A stretch of DNA of 10,385 nucleotides from NCBI GenBank assembly GCA_001804205.1, contig MHFM01000044.1:18899-29283 (forward strand), given 5' to 3'. The first letter of the stretch is position 1, and every line of letters begins with the position of its first letter. This document shows, piece after piece, positions 5,780 to 10,385 of the stretch. The position numbers and the translations under genes were made by a program. The stretch comes from Omnitrophica bacterium RIFCSPLOWO2_01_FULL_45_10b (GTDB lineage: Bacteria > Omnitrophota > Omnitrophia > Omnitrophales > Danuiimicrobiaceae). The notes beneath the pieces are model-generated. The model did not search any database. It saw only the letters and a list, made by a program, of their open reading frames with translations, and was not told the origin of the DNA.

Positions 5780-7710
5780 TAGGCTTTTGGAATCGTGACG
5801 GGCAGGTAGCCAGTGAAGTCCTTTTGGAGAAGATGATCGACAAGATCAACCATCGTGGCCCTGACGATCGGGGAACGTGGACAAGGGGACCGATCGGTTT
5901 TGGACACGCACGGCTTAGCATTATCGATTTAAGTTCTCGTGGTCACCAGCCATTTGTGACTCGAGATGGCCAAGGCGTTATTACCTACAACGGAGAAGTC
6001 TACAATTTTGCTGAACTTCGCTCAGAGCTTGAACGAGAAGGCGTGAAATTTACCAGCACCACGGATACTGAAGTTGTTCTTTATGCGCTCCACAATTGGG
6101 GGCCCGAGAAGGCAGTAAGCCGTTTTAATGGCATGTTTGCCTTTGGCTATTATGATTTACGGAACCAAACGCTATGGCTCGGGAGAGATAGGGCCGGGAT
6201 TAAACCCCTTTACGTTACGCGCGTTGGAAGCTTGTTCGCCTTTGGATCCGAAATAAAAAGTCTTTTTGGCCACCCCGGTGTTCCATGCAAACCAGATTTG
6301 CACGCTCTTACCACGCAGATTCTCTATGAGCGGTTGGACGGTTCGTGGACTGCCTTTGAACGTGTTGATTCGCTACTTCCTGGTTCTCTCCTGAAAGTAA
6401 CCGCCGATTCAGAAGATTTAATCCAGTATTTCGATCTCATCCGTGATCTAGACATCGGAAGGATTAAAGACAATAGTCAAAAAAGTTTTGATGTTTTAGT
6501 CCGTGAATTTGACGGGATTTTTGCAGAGAGCATCAAGCTTCATTTAATCAGCGATGCACCTCTTGCCACAATGTCGAGCGGCGGTTTGGATTCAAGTCTG
6601 ATGACGGCTGTGGCCAAAGAGCATAAATCAGATATTGTTGCCTACATTGCCGATATCCCAGGGCTTCAAATTCCTGAAGTGCCGCGAGCCAGAAAAGTTT
6701 GCAAGCGCTTAGGGGTTGAGCTCAGGCCCGTTAAGGTTGATTACGATGATTATTTACGTTTGTGGCCAACGGTTGTTTATCAGAATGATCAACCAAATTA
6801 CTACGCTCAAAATGTGCCGTTCATGGCAGTCGCTCAAGCGGCAAGGCGTGATGGGTTTAAGGTGCTTTTGTCAGGCGAGGGTTCTGACGAACTTTTTGGA
6901 GGATACAACTGGCATGTGGAATCTTACCGCATGTGGCATCGCCGCCGTCTCCATTCGCTTTTTCTCCCCAATATTGCACCCTTACGCACACTGGGCCGGT
7001 TCATCAGTAAGCTTTCACCGCTTGATCTCAATGAATTAAGCAAGAGACCGTTTGAACACCTTTCTAAATGGAATCAAACAAAAGATCTCCGCGAGTTATG
7101 CGCTGTAGACGCAGGCCAACGAGCGATGCGCGCAGAGGAAGCATTCCAGAAACTAGAAGGCGTCGGCTCGTTTGCGGAACGTGCCTTTTTGGCAAGAGCC
7201 TTTGATGATTTTTATTGTCACCTCCGAAACGCTTTAATCAGCAATGACAAAATGGGCATGGCCCAGTCGATTGAAGCAAGAGTTCCTTTTTTGGAGAATG
7301 CACTCATTGATTTTGGAATGCATTTGCCGTGCAGCGCAAAATTTTTTAAGGGAATGACGAAAAGAATTGTCAAAAAAGCTGCAGAGAAAAAACTCCCTTA
7401 TGACATTGTTCACGCGAAGAAAATTGGCTTCGGTGTTTCGCACCACGCCTGGAAAAATACGGCAGATTTTTTAAAGGGCGGGATGGTTGCCGATTTTTTT
7501 AAGTGGAGCAATGGTAAGTTTGACCATATTTCAAAGCTAATTTTTAGCGATCACATGATGCCTTTTCACTTGGTCGGTATGGAAATTTGGGCCAGGATCT
7601 ATTTCCGCGGCGAATCACCTTCGAAGCTTGGCGAGCAGTTATTGGCCATGAGCAGGAACGGTAGGAACGAGTTAGTGCCATCAAAAGAGATGGAAGGCGG
7701 GGTGCGGTGA
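5767..7710 (+). CDS. asnB: Glutamine-hydrolysing asparagine synthetase family amidotransferase
   Basis: A 647-residue protein with every expected class II amidotransferase residue. The N-terminal nucleophile is Cys2 in M-C-G-I-V-G-F, Arg49 lies in G-H-A-R-L-S, Asn75-Gly76-Glu77 in Y-N-G-E-V-Y-N, and Asp100 in T-T-D-T-E. After the glutaminase domain (about 1-200) the synthetase domain carries S-G-G-L-D-S-S (271-277) for ATP, G-E-G-S-D-E-L-F-G-G-Y (370-380), S-I-E-A-R-V-P-F-L-E (501-510) and K-K-I-G-F-G (551-556). The reaction is glutamine plus an ATP-activated carboxylate giving an amide, AMP and PPi. Asparagine formation is the default. In surface-glycan clusters such enzymes often amidate a uronic acid or another carboxylate, and that reading fits the neighbours better. 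It is longer than E. coli AsnB (about 554 residues), with extra sequence mainly between the late motifs and at the C-terminus. It overlaps the upstream gene by 13 bp and the next by GTGA. Its exact acceptor is unknown. Confidence 0.9.
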   Translation: MCGIVGFWNRDGQVASEVLLEKMIDKINHRGPDDRGTWTRGPIGFGHARLSIIDLSSRGHQPFVTRDGQGVITYNGEVYNFAELRSELEREGVKFTSTTDTEVVLYALHNWGPEKAVSRFNGMFAFGYYDLRNQTLWLGRDRAGIKPLYVTRVGSLFAFGSEIKSLFGHPGVPCKPDLHALTTQILYERLDGSWTAFERVDSLLPGSLLKVTADSEDLIQYFDLIRDLDIGRIKDNSQKSFDVLVREFDGIFAESIKLHLISDAPLATMSSGGLDSSLMTAVAKEHKSDIVAYIADIPGLQIPEVPRARKVCKRLGVELRPVKVDYDDYLRLWPTVVYQNDQPNYYAQNVPFMAVAQAARRDGFKVLLSGEGSDELFGGYNWHVESYRMWHRRRLHSLFLPNIAPLRTLGRFISKLSPLDLNELSKRPFEHLSKWNQTKDLRELCAVDAGQRAMRAEEAFQKLEGVGSFAERAFLARAFDDFYCHLRNALISNDKMGMAQSIEARVPFLENALIDFGMHLPCSAKFFKGMTKRIVKKAAEKKLPYDIVHAKKIGFGVSHHAWKNTADFLKGGMVADFFKWSNGKFDHISKLIFSDHMMPFHLVGMEIWARIYFRGESPSKLGEQLLAMSRNGRNELVPSKEMEGGVR

Positions 7711-8504
7711 ATCTTGAAAAATTAAATCGGTATCTCGAAATCAAAGACAAAATTGGTGGATGGATCACACCTGGCGCTGCCGAATTATTTGCGTGGGTGG
7801 ATCAGATACAAAGAAGAGAGGGGATTAGCGGAAATCTTTTTGAAATCGGTGTGCATCACGGGAAAACCTCAATTTTGCTTGCGTACATGGCGGATTCTGT
7901 GAAGGAACGGTTGGGTGTCTGCGATGTGTTCGATCGGGTGGAGAAGAACGTAACAAATTCCGGCCGCGGTGACAGAGAAATCTTTCTTGATCATTTTATG
8001 ACTTACGTAGGCAATCCAAGTTTTTTGAAAATTTTTGGGAAGTCATCGAGTGAATTGCTTCTTGACGAACTCGGAACCGGCTATCGGTTTTTTCATATCG
8101 ACGGTGGGCATTCGGAAGAAGAAGTATTTGGTGATTTATGTTTGGCCGACAGCGCTTTACTCGAACGCGGGATCATAGCGATAGATGATTATTTTAATGA
8201 GATATGGCCTGGTGTTTCAGAAGGAGTTTGTCGGTTTATGATCGAGCGGCCAGGGAAACTTGTTCCTGTGGCTATTGGGTTTAATAAAATTCTCTTCAGT
8301 AAGCCCTCTCAGCAGAAATGGTACGTCGAGCAACTCTTGGCCACCGGCTGGAGAACATTTTTTAGAGCGTTTGATCCGGATACAAAATTGAGAGAACTTT
8401 TTGGAGTCGAAACCTTGGTTTATATCGTTCCTTGGAGAGCGTCTCTATGGAAAAGAATTTCTTCTAGATTTAAATTATTGATTGGCGGTTTTGAAACGTC
8501 ATGA
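7707..8504 (+). CDS. Class I SAM-dependent methyltransferase (Methyltransf_24-like)
   Basis: A 265-residue soluble protein with a Rossmann methyltransferase pattern. The SAM-binding loop is L-F-E-I-G-V-H-H-G-K-T-S (44-55). The acidic end of strand 2 is C-D-V-F-D (72-76). The core strand 4 is F-F-H-I-D-G-G-H-S (128-136) followed by E-E-E-V, and strand 5 is I-I-A-I-D-D-Y-F-N (156-164). The H-I-D-G-x-H and I-D-D motifs are typical of the Methyltransf_24 type, many of which are O-methyltransferases acting on sugars or natural products, some metal-dependent. The start is a GTG at 7707 within a GTGA overlap with the asparagine synthetase stop, preceded by a purine-rich GGAAGGCGGGG. It is the only non-ATG start in the cluster. 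It probably methylates the glycan or its substituent. The acceptor atom cannot be told from the sequence. Confidence 0.8.
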   Translation: MNLEKLNRYLEIKDKIGGWITPGAAELFAWVDQIQRREGISGNLFEIGVHHGKTSILLAYMADSVKERLGVCDVFDRVEKNVTNSGRGDREIFLDHFMTYVGNPSFLKIFGKSSSELLLDELGTGYRFFHIDGGHSEEEVFGDLCLADSALLERGIIAIDDYFNEIWPGVSEGVCRFMIERPGKLVPVAIGFNKILFSKPSQQKWYVEQLLATGWRTFFRAFDPDTKLRELFGVETLVYIVPWRASLWKRISSRFKLLIGGFETS

Positions 8505-9973
8505 TCACACTTAAACAAAAAACGGTATCAGGATTTAAATGGCTTTTGGTCAATAATATTCTCCAAAAGGTAATTTCGGTTGGAACTTTTGCGATCTTGG
8601 CGCGCATTCTCGAACCTTCTACGTTCGGGCTTTTTGCCATGGCATTTATTGCCATTGATGGAATCAGCCTTTTTAAAACCTTCGGTCTTGATGGAGGGAT
8701 CATTCAAAAGAAAAATATTCCTGAAAAAGCCAATCACACCGCTTTTTTCATTATTCTAGGGTTGAGCATATTGTTGGCATTCATTTGTTTTGGGCTTGCG
8801 CCGTTTGTTGGTACTTTTTTTAATAATCACGAGCTCGGTTCGATCATTCGAGCACTTGGAGTTGTGTTTGTTATGTCAGGATTCGGAAGAGTCCCTTCCG
8901 CCGTTTTGACAAAACAGCTTCGCTTCAAACTTATTTCAATCATTGCGCTCATCGGTTCAATCGTTAATTGTTTTTTTGCAGTTATTTTCGCACTCCTTTG
9001 GCCCAATGTGTGGAGCTTGGTAGGGGCTTATGTGATTCGGCACAGTGTTATGGCCTTTTTAAGCTGGTATTTTTCGGGGTATCGGCTTAAATGGGAATTT
9101 GATCTGAAACTTGCAAAAGAATTGTTTGGCTTTGGAAAATTTCTTCTAGGTTTGAGCTTCATCTCGTATGTCGCAAGCAATGCAAGCAACGTGATCATCG
9201 GAAAGATATTAGGTGCCGCGGCTGTGGGATATTTCACGCTGGCCTACAATATAGGGAATTTCATTAATAATCAGTTCACCTATACCATTTCAAGAGTTAT
9301 GTTTCCTGCCTATTCGGCGGTTCAGGATGATCGCAAAATCGTTGGCCAAGCCTATCTGAAGGTAGTCAAATTTATTATGATGCTATCTCTTCCCTATAGC
9401 ATCGCACTGATTTGCCTGTCCAAGGAATTTGTCCTTACGATTTATGGAGAAAGGTGGCTTTCCATTGTTCCGTTGATCAGACTGCTTGGGTTTGTCCAAA
9501 TGGTTGCGCCCATTTTCTTTACGGGGAGCCCTGTTTATCAGGGATGCGGCCGACCTGATTATGACTTTAAACTCAATAGCGCAAGCGTTTTACTCAGCAT
9601 TCCGCTCATTATCGTCCTGACAAAACTGTTTGGTTTAACCGGTGCCGTTTTTGCTTCCATTGCCACCGTTTGGGTCATTACTCCGATTAGTGTTTTCTTA
9701 GTTCACAAAATTACAGGGTTTAGCCTCGTTCAATTTTTTAAGCAATTAATTCCTGCTCTTTTATGTTCGATTACCATGCTCGTTTCAATTTTACTGGCGA
9801 AAGGGCTGCTCATTGCACATCCTTCCGTCTTTAACGCCAAGTTTAATCACTTGGTGATCTTGACGATCCTTGCGACGGTGGGTCTCGTAACCTATGGAAT
9901 TTCTTACTTTTTTGCCGATCGTAAATCAGCCATTGAAGTCAGAAACATGATTTTTAATTTGGAGAAAGCGTAA
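8501..9973 (+). CDS. Wzx/MATE-superfamily polysaccharide flippase
   Basis: A 490-residue, strongly hydrophobic protein with roughly 12-14 predicted membrane helices. The N-terminus follows the pattern of the lipopolysaccharide/teichuronic-acid exporter group: a short amphipathic start (T-L-K-Q-K-T-V-S-G-F-K-W), then L-A-R-I-L-E-P-S-T-F-G-L-F-A-M-A (33-48) and F-G-L-D-G-G-I-I-Q-K-K-N (61-72). These proteins flip undecaprenyl-linked glycan units across the inner membrane, so the product of this locus is probably a membrane-anchored glycan or similar lipid-linked molecule. Length is typical and no break is seen. It starts in an ATGA overlap with the methyltransferase and has only a weak ribosome binding site, so it is likely translated by coupling. 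The family call is secure. The gene name (wzx or wzxC-like) is not assigned because the substrate is unknown. Confidence 0.9.
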   Translation: MITLKQKTVSGFKWLLVNNILQKVISVGTFAILARILEPSTFGLFAMAFIAIDGISLFKTFGLDGGIIQKKNIPEKANHTAFFIILGLSILLAFICFGLAPFVGTFFNNHELGSIIRALGVVFVMSGFGRVPSAVLTKQLRFKLISIIALIGSIVNCFFAVIFALLWPNVWSLVGAYVIRHSVMAFLSWYFSGYRLKWEFDLKLAKELFGFGKFLLGLSFISYVASNASNVIIGKILGAAAVGYFTLAYNIGNFINNQFTYTISRVMFPAYSAVQDDRKIVGQAYLKVVKFIMMLSLPYSIALICLSKEFVLTIYGERWLSIVPLIRLLGFVQMVAPIFFTGSPVYQGCGRPDYDFKLNSASVLLSIPLIIVLTKLFGLTGAVFASIATVWVITPISVFLVHKITGFSLVQFFKQLIPALLCSITMLVSILLAKGLLIAHPSVFNAKFNHLVILTILATVGLVTYGISYFFADRKSAIEVRNMIFNLEKA

Positions 9974-9977
9974 TTTT

Positions 9978-10385
9978 ATGTCCAGCGAAAAAATTCCGGT
10001 CATGATGTGCATTGACGTTGAACCCGATGGATTTTTCATCGATCGGAATCAACCGCTTCCATGGAAAGGGTATGAAGGGGCCTATCGTTATTTTAGTGGC
10101 CTTCGGTCCAAGCTTGAAGAGGCAACAGATTCACCTGTTCATTTTAATTGGTTCTATCGGCTTGATCCTCAAGTGGCGGAAACGTATGGCTCACCTGAAT
10201 GGCCCATTACGAATTATCCAAAGTTTATCGACGATTTCGTGAAAGCGGGAGATGAAATCGGTTTTCATCCGCATGCCTATCGCTGGGAGAGGAAAATCAA
10301 TAATTGGATCGAGGATTTGGGAAATCAAGAGTGGGTGAATCACTGTGTTGAAATGGGCTTTGATGCGCTCAAAAGAGCGCTCGAT
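9978..10385 (+). CDS. Polysaccharide-deacetylase-like (NodB superfamily) protein, 3' end cut by window
   Basis: The frame is open from the ATG at 9978 to the window end, giving 136 residues and no stop. The start lies 4 bases after the flippase stop, with GGAG at 9961-9964 as ribosome binding site. An N-terminal strand carries the acidic motif M-M-C-I-D-V-E-P-D-G (9-18), which matches the first NodB metal/catalytic motif. H-F-N-W-F-Y-R-L-D-P (48-57) and the late G-D-E-I-G-F-H-P-H-A-Y-R-W (91-103) follow in the order seen in deacetylase-like proteins of polysaccharide clusters, the H-P-H standing for the metal-binding His motif. No signal peptide is visible, so it would act in the cytoplasm on precursor sugars or be non-classical. 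It may deacetylate an N-acetyl sugar, freeing an amine for the ligase and acyltransferase upstream (inference). The catalytic C-terminal motifs lie outside the window, so activity is undecided. Confidence 0.65.
   Translation, partial: MSSEKIPVMMCIDVEPDGFFIDRNQPLPWKGYEGAYRYFSGLRSKLEEATDSPVHFNWFYRLDPQVAETYGSPEWPITNYPKFIDDFVKAGDEIGFHPHAYRWERKINNWIEDLGNQEWVNHCVEMGFDALKRALD

Noticed and set aside
10012..10242. Plus-strand open frame of 76 codons near the window end
   Set aside because: It is out of frame with the deacetylase-like gene from 9978, whose translation carries recognisable NodB-type motifs.
1..10385. CRISPR arrays, insertion sequences, tRNA or rRNA genes, terminators and internal promoters
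   Set aside because: No repeat array, transposase, inverted-repeat ends or RNA gene was seen by eye, and no intergenic gap exceeds 4 bases.

Overview
The window is one dense, plus-strand gene cluster of ten genes; the first and last run off the edges. Every gene junction overlaps or nearly touches: six 4-bp ATGA/GTGA overlaps, two 13-bp overlaps and one 4-base gap. There is no internal intergenic space for a promoter or terminator and no RNA gene. The promoter must lie upstream of base 1, so this looks like the middle of a single translationally coupled operon. Moderate base composition, dense overlaps and a Wzx-type flippase suggest a Gram-negative or other diderm bacterium. I cannot name the phylum from the sequence.

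Layout: (1) 1-1412, two tandem paralogous multi-pass membrane proteins of an uncharacterised type with conserved acidic/His motifs (D-E-x-A-M-x-H-E and E-E-S-L-E). (2) 1400-3286, an asparagine-synthetase-like protein whose glutaminase half has lost its catalytic residues, beginning Met-Pro-Gly instead of Met-Cys-Gly. (3) 3283-4287, an ATP-grasp ligase. (4) 4284-5042, a GNAT acyltransferase. (5) 5039-5779, a probable Fe(II)/2-oxoglutarate oxygenase-like protein with an odd HTN in place of HxD. (6) 5767-7710, a canonical glutamine-dependent asparagine synthetase family enzyme with all expected residues. (7) 7707-8504, a class I SAM methyltransferase. (8) 8501-9973, a Wzx/MATE-like polysaccharide flippase. 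(9) 9978 to the window end, a NodB-type polysaccharide-deacetylase-like protein, cut by the edge.

The flippase and the deacetylase-like gene point to a surface polysaccharide or a lipid-linked glycan locus. The rest of the set (two AsnB-type amide-forming enzymes, an ATP-grasp ligase, an acyltransferase, an oxygenase and a methyltransferase) is a toolkit for amide bonds and small decorations. No glycosyltransferase lies in the window. The best reading is a module that builds or attaches an amino-acid-like or amidated substituent on an exported glycan, or makes a small peptide-like molecule. This assignment is inference from gene content; the substrate cannot be read from the sequence.
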